NCBI RefSeq assembly: GCF_037026715.1 | Contig: NZ_JBANCG010000004.1 | Location: 434,001 to 498,000, forward strand | Direction of reading: 5' to 3' | DNA length: 64,000 nt | DNA from: Breoghania sp037026715 | Lineage (GTDB): Bacteria; Pseudomonadota; Alphaproteobacteria; Rhizobiales; Stappiaceae | Part shown: positions 1 through 8,095 of the stretch, one piece after another | How the letters are laid out: the number at the start of each line of letters is the position of its first letter | How positions within the stretch are numbered: the stretch's first letter is position 1 | The notes under the pieces: generated by a model | What the model was told of the DNA's origin: nothing | The model's database searches: none | What the model saw: the letters and a program-made list of their open reading frames with translations, nothing else | Program-made: the position numbers and the translations under genes

Positions 1-1889
1 ACACCGCCCGCCAGCGCGATAGAGCTAGTGCCCGTCAGGGTAGAACCCGATCCGCACACGTCGCCGGCCGGCAGCCCCGTGGCAACCGCGCCGGAAAGCA
101 TCGCGTCCAGATCGTCGGTAAAGGCGATATCTGTCACGCTCGCCGCTTCGCTCTCGTTGCGCAGCGTGAATTCCAGCGTCACCGTATCTCCGGGACGGAC
201 GGGATCGTCCGTGAAGGTCTTGACCAGGCTGAGATCGAGCGCCGGGGCGGAAACCTGAAGAGTATCAGAGGCCGGCTCACCCGTGCCGTTGTCGCTCGTC
301 ACGTCGCTCGAGGTGGAAACAAAGTCGCCTGGGGGCGCGTTGGCCGGCAAGCTCAACGACAAAGATATGGTGCAGGAGCCCCCGGCTGCCAGATTGCCAC
401 CGGAAAGCACCACCGACGGCGTGCCGCTGATTTCCTGGGTGAATACGAAAGACCCCGAGCCGCACAGATTGCTGCCGGTGCCGGAGCTAACCGTCGCGTT
501 TGCCATCGCCGTGAGACTGTCGGTGAAGGCGATGTTCGTCAGCGCATTCGAGCTGTCGGGGTTGGTGATCTGGTATTCGAGCGTCACCGTGCCGCCGGCA
601 GCGACCGGGTCGTCGGTGAACGACTTGGTCATCACCGGCGTCTGCGTGATGACCTTGAAAGACGCCGATGCCGGGTCGCCGGAGGCCGGGGAACCGGCAA
701 TCGTACCGGAAACCGAACTCGTCGTGTTGGTCACAGTGCCGGCGGACGCGCTGGCCGGAATGTCCAGCGTCACCGTAAACGAGCAATTCGTACGCGAATC
801 GAGGCTCGCGCCGGAGAGTGTCAATGTGGAGGAACCGGTCAGTTGCGATCCGGGGCCGCAGAAGCCAGCGGCGGGCAGCGCCGAGACCGTCATGCCGCTC
901 AGCGCCGCGTCGAGGTCGTCGGTAAAGGAAATCGCCGTCGCCTGGGAAGACGAATTGGTGTTGTTCAGCGTGAAGGTCATGTCGATCGTGCCGCCGGGCG
1001 CAACGGAGGTGCGCGCGAACTGCTTGATCAGCGTGATCTCACCCGTGGGCAAATTGACGACAAGGGTTGCGGATGCTTCGCCGGAGGAGCCCAAGGACGA
1101 AGTCAGCGTTGCAGAGTTCACAAATGTGCCGGCCGCATTGTTCGTGACGTCCACGCTCACCGTGCACGAGGTGGCCGCTGTAAAGAAACCGCCGGCCAGC
1201 TGAACCGTTTGCGACCCCGCGGTCGCGGTCGCCGAGCCCCCCGTGCAGGTTGTGCTTATGCCGCTAGGAGAGGCCACCTGCAGTCCGGTCGGCAGCGTGT
1301 TGGTGAACCCTACGGAGGTCACGACCGAAGCAGTCGGGTTCGTGATCGTATAGGTGAGCGTCGAGGCACCGCCGATCGAGACGGAACTGGGCGAAAACGA
1401 CATGTCGAACTGCAGCCGGGCGGCATCCACCGTCAGGCTTGCCGAGGCGGTACCGGAGTTGCCGGCACTGGAGGTGAGGCTTCCCGAAACGTTGCTGTAG
1501 CTGCCCGCACTTGCGGCGGTAACGTACAGCGAAACGGTGCAGCTCTGATTCGCCCCCAGGCTGGCGCCGTTCGGTGCGCCGTTGCCTTCGAAAGTGAAGG
1601 AATCGCTTGCGGTCGCCGTGACGATACCATCGGTACAGGTCGTGTCACCGCGCGGTTCGCTCGCCAGGGTCACTCCGGCGGGCAGAACGTTCGAAAACGT
1701 CATCCCCGTCACCGGCGAGGCGTCGGAATTGGTGATGGTGAAGATGAGCCGGGATTCGGAGCCTTCCGCGATGGAACTCGGCGAGAATTGCGCGCTGAAG
1801 GTCGGCTGTGCCGTGGCTGAGTGCGCCGTCGCCAACATGGCCGCCATCAGCACTCCGATAACAGCAAGTACGCGTCTGGCCCCGGTCAT
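1..1889 (-). CDS. Large secreted protein with DUF11-like repeats (5' part, runs off left edge)
   Basis: An open minus-strand frame runs from an ATG at 1889 to the window edge without a stop, so about 629 residues are visible and the C-terminus is missing. GGAAGG lies about 7 bases before the ATG. Residues 1-28 form a classic Sec signal peptide ending near ATAQ. After it come at least five repeats of about 110-125 residues, each starting with a phrase such as FSPSSIAEG or FTDDPVAAGGTVTLE and containing ITN, a D-L/LP turn and a paired-cysteine stretch such as CGSGS. This is the pattern of DUF11-type, Ig-like surface or extracellular repeats. It is probably cell-surface or secreted. No catalytic motif is visible and the function is unknown. 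The anchor or secretion signal would lie beyond the window. Confidence 0.8.
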   Translation of the reverse strand, partial: MTGARRVLAVIGVLMAAMLATAHSATAQPTFSAQFSPSSIAEGSESRLIFTITNSDASPVTGMTFSNVLPAGVTLASEPRGDTTCTDGIVTATASDSFTFEGNGAPNGASLGANQSCTVSLYVTAASAGSYSNVSGSLTSSAGNSGTASASLTVDAARLQFDMSFSPSSVSIGGASTLTYTITNPTASVVTSVGFTNTLPTGLQVASPSGISTTCTGGSATATAGSQTVQLAGGFFTAATSCTVSVDVTNNAAGTFVNSATLTSSLGSSGEASATLVVNLPTGEITLIKQFARTSVAPGGTIDMTFTLNNTNSSSQATAISFTDDLDAALSGMTVSALPAAGFCGPGSQLTGSSTLTLSGASLDSRTNCSFTVTLDIPASASAGTVTNTTSSVSGTIAGSPASGDPASASFKVITQTPVMTKSFTDDPVAAGGTVTLEYQITNPDSSNALTNIAFTDSLTAMANATVSSGTGSNLCGSGSFVFTQEISGTPSVVLSGGNLAAGGSCTISLSLSLPANAPPGDFVSTSSDVTSDNGTGEPASDTLQVSAPALDLSLVKTFTDDPVRPGDTVTLEFTLRNESEAASVTDIAFTDDLDAMLSGAVATGLPAGDVCGSGSTLTGTSSIALAGG

Positions 1890-2611
1890 CCGCAATCCTT
1901 CCGATAGCAATTCGCAGTGGAGGCGAAGTGAATTTGTTTCTGAGCCGCAACGTCGGGCCAATTGCCCGGTCGCCCTGAACTGACCACGCAGCCCGCCTCC
2001 TCCGGCGCGGTCGACACCGTTCTTGCACGAGCCTGATTATTGATATTCTTCGCGCCGCACGGATATTTCTGCCCACTTCACAGTTTGTCGGATGTTTCAA
2101 CGGGCGGGCCGCTGCGTCAAGCGCGATGGCGGGAGCCGACGGACTATTCGCGCTGGGGTTGCCGTTCTGCCACAATCTCGCCAGGTTCACGTCTGCCGAG
2201 AAACATATGCGGCTCCGGTGACCGGTGCTGCAGAAACATTTCGGGTCAAAAACAACTGCGGGCACTCAATACCGGGGCCGGTCGCAACTTTGGTGCCGGC
2301 GGCCTTGTTCCGAACCACGTCGTCGCCTCCTGCGGACGACAGGCGGAGAAACTGATGCTGTCGGAAAATTGCGGCGCCGGAGATTGTCAACGGCCCGAAA
2401 GCACAACGCCCCCGGATGGATCCATCCGGGGGCGCGAAAATGAAATGTCTCTTTGTCTATCCGCTTGGCGCCGCACTCGACGCGCCTAACTGCGCGTTCG
2501 AAAGTCGCGGCATCATGGCCAACGCTTTTGACGCACACGGCTTCCTCAGCATAGCGTCCAAAACCGCCGTCTTGTCGCGCAGTCGGGACGACCGCCCGAG
2601 CCGAAGGCGCC
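1890..2611. other. 722-bp gap without a convincing gene
   Basis: The region lies between the start of the repeat protein and the end of atpC. Several short open frames occur on both strands, but they overlap each other, have arginine-rich composition typical of GC-rich noncoding frames, and show no domain. The only clear structure is the perfect palindrome at 2407-2434. Confidence 0.6.
2407..2434. terminator. Perfect 28-bp palindrome downstream of atpC
   Basis: The 28 bases are a perfect inverted repeat centred on GGATCC, able to form a GC-rich stem of about 12 bp with a 4-base loop. It sits 180 bp past the atpC stop codon. Neither strand has a proper T tract right after the stem, so it may be a factor-independent terminator of poor quality, an RNA 3' end stabiliser, or a protein-binding site. 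Confidence 0.4.
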
Positions 2612-3019
2612 CTAGGCGTTTGCCAGCGCGCTCTGCATGTTCTTCAGATTGTCGAGCCTGGTTGCCGCGGCCAGGCGCTGGTCGTCGCCCTTGGCGTCGG
2701 CGAAATCCTCTTCCGCATTGCGGATCTGCTCGGCAATGTGCTCGGCCTTAATGTCTGCGACGTCGGTCACCTCCTGGGCGAGGATCGTCAGCCCGTTCGG
2801 CGTCACGTCGGCGAAACCGCCGACGATGTAGAGCTTGCTCTCGCGCCCGTCGACGTGTTTCACGGTGATGAAACCGGGCCGGATCGTCGACATCATCGCC
2901 GCGTGGTCCTTGAGAACGCCGAAATCACCCTCGGTGCCCGGCACGACCACCTCGTTCACCTTCTCCGAAATCAGCAGGCGTTCCGGCGAGACGAGCTCGA
3001 ACTGAAACGGTTCCGCCAT
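2612..3019 (-). CDS. atpC: F1F0 ATP synthase epsilon subunit
   Basis: A 135-residue protein with the epsilon N-terminal beta-sandwich (FELVSPERLL near residue 6, VVPGTEGDFGVLKDHA near 30) and a C-terminal helical hairpin that ends in an alanine-rich tail. Epsilon is part of the central rotor stalk and inhibits ATP hydrolysis. I chose the start at the Met of MAEPFQFEL because it matches the family; the open frame extends 13 codons further upstream without similarity. It is the last gene of the atpHAGDC operon, 243 bp after atpD. Confidence 0.96.
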   Translation of the reverse strand: MAEPFQFELVSPERLLISEKVNEVVVPGTEGDFGVLKDHAAMMSTIRPGFITVKHVDGRESKLYIVGGFADVTPNGLTILAQEVTDVADIKAEHIAEQIRNAEEDFADAKGDDQRLAAATRLDNLKNMQSALANA

Positions 3020-3262
3020 GGCAAGCCTCGTTCGTTCCTGGACCGACTTCCCGTCCATCGAACCGGACCGCCCGGGCGACAGGAAATCATTTCAGATCAA
3101 TATTTCAGACACATTGCCCGCGGGCGGACTGACAAGTCCGCCCGGAACGTGCCCTGGAAATCGGCCGGGGCGTCATGCCAGCATCTGGCCGCTCCGGCGC
3201 TCTCGTCTTTCGGCTCCGCCCGTCGCCGCCATAGGCGTCGGGCTCGGCCGGAGCGTGCCCTA

Positions 3263-4687
3263 TCAGGCCGCCTCGGCGGCCAGCTTCTGCGCCTTCTCGA
3301 CCGCTTCCTCGATCGAACCGACCATGTAGAAGGCCGCTTCCGGAAGGTGATCGTATTCGCCGGCGCAAAGGCCCTGGAAGCCCTTGATGGTGTCGGCGAG
3401 GTCGACGAGCTTGCCGGGCGAACCGGTAAAGACTTCGGCGACGAAGAAGGGCTGCGACAGGAAGCGCTCGATCTTGCGGGCGCGGGCCACCGTCAGCTTG
3501 TCCTCTTCCGACAGCTCGTCCATGCCCAGGATGGCGATGATATCCTGCAGCGCCTTGTAGCGCTGGAGGATCTCCTGCACCTGACGGGCGACCCTGTAGT
3601 GTTCGTCACCGATGATGCGCGGATCGAGCATGCGCGAGGTGGAATCCAGCGGATCCACGGCCGGGTAGATGCCCTTTTCGGCGATCGCACGGGAAAGCAC
3701 CGTGGTGGCGTCGAGGTGGGCGAAGGTGGAGGCCGGAGCCGGATCGGTCAGATCGTCGGCGGGCACGTAGACGGCCTGCACGGACGTGATCGAACCCTTG
3801 TTCGTCGTGGTGATGCGTTCCTGCATGGCGCCCATGTCGGTCGCCAGCGTCGGCTGGTAGCCCACGGCGGAAGGAATGCGGCCCAGAAGCGCCGACACTT
3901 CCGAGCCGGCCTGGGTGAAGCGGAAGATGTTGTCCACAAAGAACAGCACGTCCTGGCCCTGGTCGCGGAAGTGCTCGGCCACAGTCAGACCGGACAGCGC
4001 GACGCGGGCACGGGCCCCCGGGGGCTCGTTCATCTGGCCGTAGACGAGAGCGGCCTTGGAGCCCTCTCCGCCGCCTTCCTTGTTCACGCCGGACTCGATC
4101 ATTTCCCAGTAGAGGTCGTTGCCCTCACGGGTACGCTCTCCGACGCCGGCGAACACGGAATAACCGCCGTGCGCCTTCGCGACGTTGTTGATGAGCTCCA
4201 TGATCAGAACGGTCTTGCCCACGCCGGCGCCGCCGAACAGGCCGATCTTGCCACCCTTGGCGTAAGGCGCCAGCAGGTCCACGACCTTGATGCCGGTCAC
4301 CAGAATTTCCGCTTCCGTCGACTGGTCGACGTATTCGGGAGCCGGCTGGTGAATGCCGCGCGTGGTTTCCGCCTTGATCTCGCCGGCTTCGTCAACGGGC
4401 TGGCCGATCACGTTCATGATGCGGCCCAGCGTGCCCTCGCCCACGGGGATGGCGATCGAACCGCCGGTGTCCACGACCTCCTGGCCGCGCACCAGACCTT
4501 CGGTGCCGTCCATGGCGATGGTGCGGACCGTGTTCTCGCCCAGATGCTGCGCGACCTCGAGCACCAGGCGCGAACCCTGGTTCTCCGTCTCAAGGGCGTT
4601 CAGGATTTCGGGCAGGTGGTCTTCGAAGCGGACGTCGACGACGGCGCCGATGACCTGGGTGACTTTTCCGACCTTTTTGTCAGCCAT
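3263..4687 (-). CDS. atpD: F1F0 ATP synthase beta subunit
   Basis: A 474-residue catalytic subunit. It carries the P-loop GGAGVGKT near residue 150, the GERTREGNDLY segment, and ALVYGQMNEPPGARARV, all diagnostic for F-type beta. Three copies alternate with alpha in the F1 head and make ATP from ADP and phosphate using the proton motive force. The frame opens with GTG directly before an ATG. GAGGA lies 7 bases before the ATG, so I start at the ATG (MADKKVGK). The gap to atpG is about 130 bp, in keeping with one operon. Confidence 0.98.
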   Translation of the reverse strand: MADKKVGKVTQVIGAVVDVRFEDHLPEILNALETENQGSRLVLEVAQHLGENTVRTIAMDGTEGLVRGQEVVDTGGSIAIPVGEGTLGRIMNVIGQPVDEAGEIKAETTRGIHQPAPEYVDQSTEAEILVTGIKVVDLLAPYAKGGKIGLFGGAGVGKTVLIMELINNVAKAHGGYSVFAGVGERTREGNDLYWEMIESGVNKEGGGEGSKAALVYGQMNEPPGARARVALSGLTVAEHFRDQGQDVLFFVDNIFRFTQAGSEVSALLGRIPSAVGYQPTLATDMGAMQERITTTNKGSITSVQAVYVPADDLTDPAPASTFAHLDATTVLSRAIAEKGIYPAVDPLDSTSRMLDPRIIGDEHYRVARQVQEILQRYKALQDIIAILGMDELSEEDKLTVARARKIERFLSQPFFVAEVFTGSPGKLVDLADTIKGFQGLCAGEYDHLPEAAFYMVGSIEEAVEKAQKLAAEAA

Positions 4688-4816
4688 CACGAGTTCCTCG
4701 TCTCAAATCCGGTCTGGGCAACCCGCCGGTCAGGTGGGATCACCTGGCGGCGGACACGTTGCCCGATTCCTTAGTGCCGGGGCGTCTTGTCCGCATTCAA
4801 GCGAACGCGGCACACC

Positions 4817-5698
4817 CTAGAGCGCTTCCGCGCCCGCAATGATTTCGATCAGCTCGGTGGTGATCTGGGCCTGACGCTGGCGGTTATAGCTCGTCGTCAG
4901 CTTGTCGATCATCTCACCGGCGTTGCGCGTCGCGTTGTCCATCGCGGACATGCGCGCGCCCTGTTCGGACGCCGCATTCTCGAGCAGCGCCCGGAAGATC
5001 TGCACCGAGACGTTGCGCGGCAGCAGGTCCTGCAGGATCTCCGCCTCGTCCGGCTCGTAGTCGTATACCGCGCCGCCGAGATCGACCGTCTCCGCGCCTT
5101 CCGGCACGCTGGCCGGGATGACCTGCTGGGCACTCGGCACCTGCGAGATCACAGACTGGAACTTCGCGTAGAACAAGGTGCAAACATCGAACTCACCCGC
5201 GTCGAACAGCGACAGCACGCGCTTTCCGATCTCGTCGGCGTGGGTGAATCCGATCTTCTTGACCTCGCGCAGCTCGATCGTGTCGATCACCAGCTTGCCG
5301 TAGTCGCGGCGCAGGATGTCGAAGCCCTTCTTGCCGACGCACAGGATCTTGACCTGCTTGCCGTCGGCCATCAGGCGACGCGCCCGCTCCTTGGCGAGCT
5401 TGACGATGGAGTTGTTGAAGCCGCCGCAGAGGCCACGGTCGGCCGTCGCCACCACCAGAAGATGGACGTCGTCCTTGCCCGTGCCGCTCATCAGCGTCGG
5501 CGCGTCATGACGGCCCTGAAAGGCGACCGCCAGATTGGCCAGCACGGCGTCCATGCGTTCCGCATAGGGCCGTGCGGCCTCCGCCGCCTCCTGGGCGCGA
5601 CGCAGCTTCGCCGCGGCCACCATCTGCATGGCCTTGGTGATCTTCTGCGTCGCCTTAACGGAGGCGATACGGTTTCGTAGGTCCTTGAGTGACGCCAT
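4817..5698 (-). CDS. atpG: F1F0 ATP synthase gamma subunit
   Basis: A 293-residue rotor shaft subunit. The N-terminal helix MASLKDLRNRIASVKATQKI and the C-terminal helix ending IIAGAEAL are the two ends of the coiled coil that turns inside the alpha3beta3 head. The middle contains the conserved DRGLCGGFN. Length is normal for the family. It lies 32 bp after atpA and 129 bp before atpD in the same operon. Confidence 0.97.
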   Translation of the reverse strand: MASLKDLRNRIASVKATQKITKAMQMVAAAKLRRAQEAAEAARPYAERMDAVLANLAVAFQGRHDAPTLMSGTGKDDVHLLVVATADRGLCGGFNNSIVKLAKERARRLMADGKQVKILCVGKKGFDILRRDYGKLVIDTIELREVKKIGFTHADEIGKRVLSLFDAGEFDVCTLFYAKFQSVISQVPSAQQVIPASVPEGAETVDLGGAVYDYEPDEAEILQDLLPRNVSVQIFRALLENAASEQGARMSAMDNATRNAGEMIDKLTTSYNRQRQAQITTELIEIIAGAEAL

Positions 5699-5730
5699 AG
5701 GCGCTCCCGATCCCGGTCCTTAGCGGTTGG

Positions 5731-7263
5731 TTAGGCGGCGAAAGTCTTGGCGAAGTGCTCGACGGCCGACTTGAGCTTCGACGTCAGCTCGTCGTTCAGC
5801 GCCTTCTTCTCCCAGATCTCGTCCAGAACGGCCTTCTGCTCACCGCGCATGTAGGTGAGAAGACCCTGCTCGAACGCACCGACCTTGTCGACCGGCAGGT
5901 TGTCGAGATAACCGTTCACGCCGGCATAGATCACGGCGACCTGTTCCTGCGTCTTCAGCGGCGAGAACTGCGGCTGCTTCAGAAGCTCGGTCAGGCGCGC
6001 ACCACGGTTCAGCAGACGCTGGGTGGTGGCATCCAGATCGGAACCGAACTGGGCAAACGCCGCCATTTCGCGGTACTGCGCCAGTTCGCCCTTGATCGGG
6101 CCGGCAACCTGCTTCATCGCCTTGATCTGGGCCGAGGAGCCCACCCGCGACACCGACAGGCCGACGTTCACCGCCGGACGGATGCCCTGGAAGAACAGAT
6201 CCGTCTCGAGGAAGATCTGACCGTCGGTGATCGAAATGACGTTGGTCGGGATGTAGGCCGACACGTCGTTCGCCTGGGTCTCGATCACGGGAAGCGCGGT
6301 CAGAGAACCCGAACCGTGGTCCTCGTTGAGCTTGGCCGAACGCTCCAGCAGACGGGAATGCAGGTAGAAGACGTCGCCCGGGAAGGCTTCACGTCCCGGC
6401 GGACGACGGAGCAGCAGCGACATCTGGCGGTAGGCCACGGCCTGCTTGGACAGGTCGTCGTAGCCGATCACGGCGTGCATGCCGTTGTCGCGGAAGAACT
6501 CGCCCATCGCGCAGCCGGCGAACGGCGCCAGGTACTGCATCGGCGCCGGATCGGATGCGGTGGCGGCGATGACGATGGAATATTCCAGAGCGCCCTGGTC
6601 TTCCAGCGTCTTCACGAACTGCGCGACGGTGGAGCGCTTCTGACCGACGGCGACGTAGATGCAGTAGAGCTTCACGCTCTCGTCGTCGCCCTGGTTCAGC
6701 GGCTTCTGGTTAAGGAAGGTGTCGAGGATGATCGCGGTCTTGCCGGTCTGACGGTCACCGATGATCAGCTCGCGCTGGCCACGCCCGATCGGGATCAGCG
6801 CGTCGACCGCCTTCAGGCCCGTCGACATCGGCTCGTGCACCGACTTGCGCGGCAGGATGCCGGGCGCTTTCACGTCGACGCGGCGGCGCTCGGTCGCCTC
6901 GATCGGGCCCTTGCCGTCGATCGGGTTGCCGAGACCGTCGACGACGCGGCCAAGCAACCCCTTGCCGACCGGCACGTCCACGATGGCGCCGGTCCGCTTG
7001 ACCGTGTCGCCTTCCTTAATGGTGCGGTCATCGCCAAAGATAACGACACCGACATTGTCCGTCTCAAGGTTCAGCGCCATGCCCCGGATACCACCCGGGA
7101 ACTCGACCATCTCGCCGGCCTGCACATTGTCCAGACCGTAGACGCGGGCGATACCGTCACCGACGGACAACACCTGGCCGACCTCGGAAACTTCGGCCTC
7201 CTGGCCGAAGTTCTTGATCTGGTCCTTGAGGATGGCGGAGATTTCCGCGGCCCGAATATCCAT
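5731..7263 (-). CDS. atpA: F1F0 ATP synthase alpha subunit
   Basis: A 510-residue subunit of the F1 head. It has the P-loop GDRQTGKT near residue 170, the beta-barrel N-terminus MDIRAAEISAIL, and the alpha signature PAVNVGLSVSRVGSSAQ. It binds nucleotide without catalysing and forms the catalytic interface with beta. Its ATG shares one base with the atpH stop (TGATG), which points to translational coupling. Confidence 0.98.
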   Translation of the reverse strand: MDIRAAEISAILKDQIKNFGQEAEVSEVGQVLSVGDGIARVYGLDNVQAGEMVEFPGGIRGMALNLETDNVGVVIFGDDRTIKEGDTVKRTGAIVDVPVGKGLLGRVVDGLGNPIDGKGPIEATERRRVDVKAPGILPRKSVHEPMSTGLKAVDALIPIGRGQRELIIGDRQTGKTAIILDTFLNQKPLNQGDDESVKLYCIYVAVGQKRSTVAQFVKTLEDQGALEYSIVIAATASDPAPMQYLAPFAGCAMGEFFRDNGMHAVIGYDDLSKQAVAYRQMSLLLRRPPGREAFPGDVFYLHSRLLERSAKLNEDHGSGSLTALPVIETQANDVSAYIPTNVISITDGQIFLETDLFFQGIRPAVNVGLSVSRVGSSAQIKAMKQVAGPIKGELAQYREMAAFAQFGSDLDATTQRLLNRGARLTELLKQPQFSPLKTQEQVAVIYAGVNGYLDNLPVDKVGAFEQGLLTYMRGEQKAVLDEIWEKKALNDELTSKLKSAVEHFAKTFAA

Positions 7264-7823
7264 CAGCCGACCTCTTTCATCGCGATTTTGAGAGAATTCA
7301 AGCGGGTCCGCAGGGACGTATCGATCATCCGGCTGCCGACCTTGACGATAAGACCACCGATCAGCGAGGGATCGACGGTCGCATTGATCTTCACATCCTT
7401 GCCCATGGCCTTCTTCAGAGCGGCCTTGAGGGCATCGACATTCGCTTCATCGAGCGCGGCTGCCGAAACGACCTCCGCGGTGACCTCGCCCCGCCGGGCG
7501 GCCGCGAGCTCGTGAAAGCCGCGAAGCATGTCGGGAAGCGCGAAAAGGCGGCGGTTGGACGCCACCAGCTTGACGAAATTGGCGGTCAGCCCACCGATCT
7601 CCGCCTTATCGAGAACGGCGCCCATGGCTCCGATCTGTTGCTCGGCGGAAAACGCGGGGCTGCGAACCAGCCGCATCAGATCTTCGCTGTCGCTAAGGAG
7701 CTTTTCCAGGTTCGCGATGTCGGCCTCGGTCGCTTCCACCGCCTTCTGCTCTTCGGCGAGCTCGAAAAGGGCGGAGGCGTACCGCTTAGCAACACCTGAG
7801 ACGAGGGAGAGGTTGTCTGTCAC
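7263..7823 (-). CDS. atpH: F1F0 ATP synthase delta subunit
   Basis: A 186-residue peripheral-stalk subunit linking F1 to the b subunits. SGVAKRYASALFELAEEQ near the N-terminus and the C-terminal DPSLIGGLIVKVGSRMID are the family hallmarks. I choose the GTG at 7823 (VTDNLSLVSG) because it gives the usual length; the open frame continues 80 codons upstream without any similarity. It is the first gene of the operon. The F0 genes are not in the window, so F1 and F0 are encoded apart, as in other alphaproteobacteria. Confidence 0.93.
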   Translation of the reverse strand: MTDNLSLVSGVAKRYASALFELAEEQKAVEATEADIANLEKLLSDSEDLMRLVRSPAFSAEQQIGAMGAVLDKAEIGGLTANFVKLVASNRRLFALPDMLRGFHELAAARRGEVTAEVVSAAALDEANVDALKAALKKAMGKDVKINATVDPSLIGGLIVKVGSRMIDTSLRTRLNSLKIAMKEVG

Positions 7824-8095
7824 CGTGTCCGTGCTCTGCTGACGCGCGTCAAGTCCCCATCCAAGCGCATAATCTCGGGTAGGGACTTGAATTTGAAGGA
7901 ATATTTTTGGCGATACCAGCCCAGCCCGAGCTCGCACCGCCAAAGTCGGGCTTCGCATAGCATAGTGATGACGGGTGCGCAACATTACCGGTGGGCCGGA
8001 ATAGGTGGTTTCCCGCCCGTCATCGACCAAAGACTTATACGAATGGCATCGTACGGTGACCAAACGTCAGGCCAGATGCCCGGTCGCAATACGCC

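Noticed and set aside
2738..4774. Long plus-strand open frames across the atp genes
   Set aside because: They are antisense to atpD and atpC, have repetitive Arg/Asp/His composition and no domains; they follow from GC-rich codon use of the real genes.
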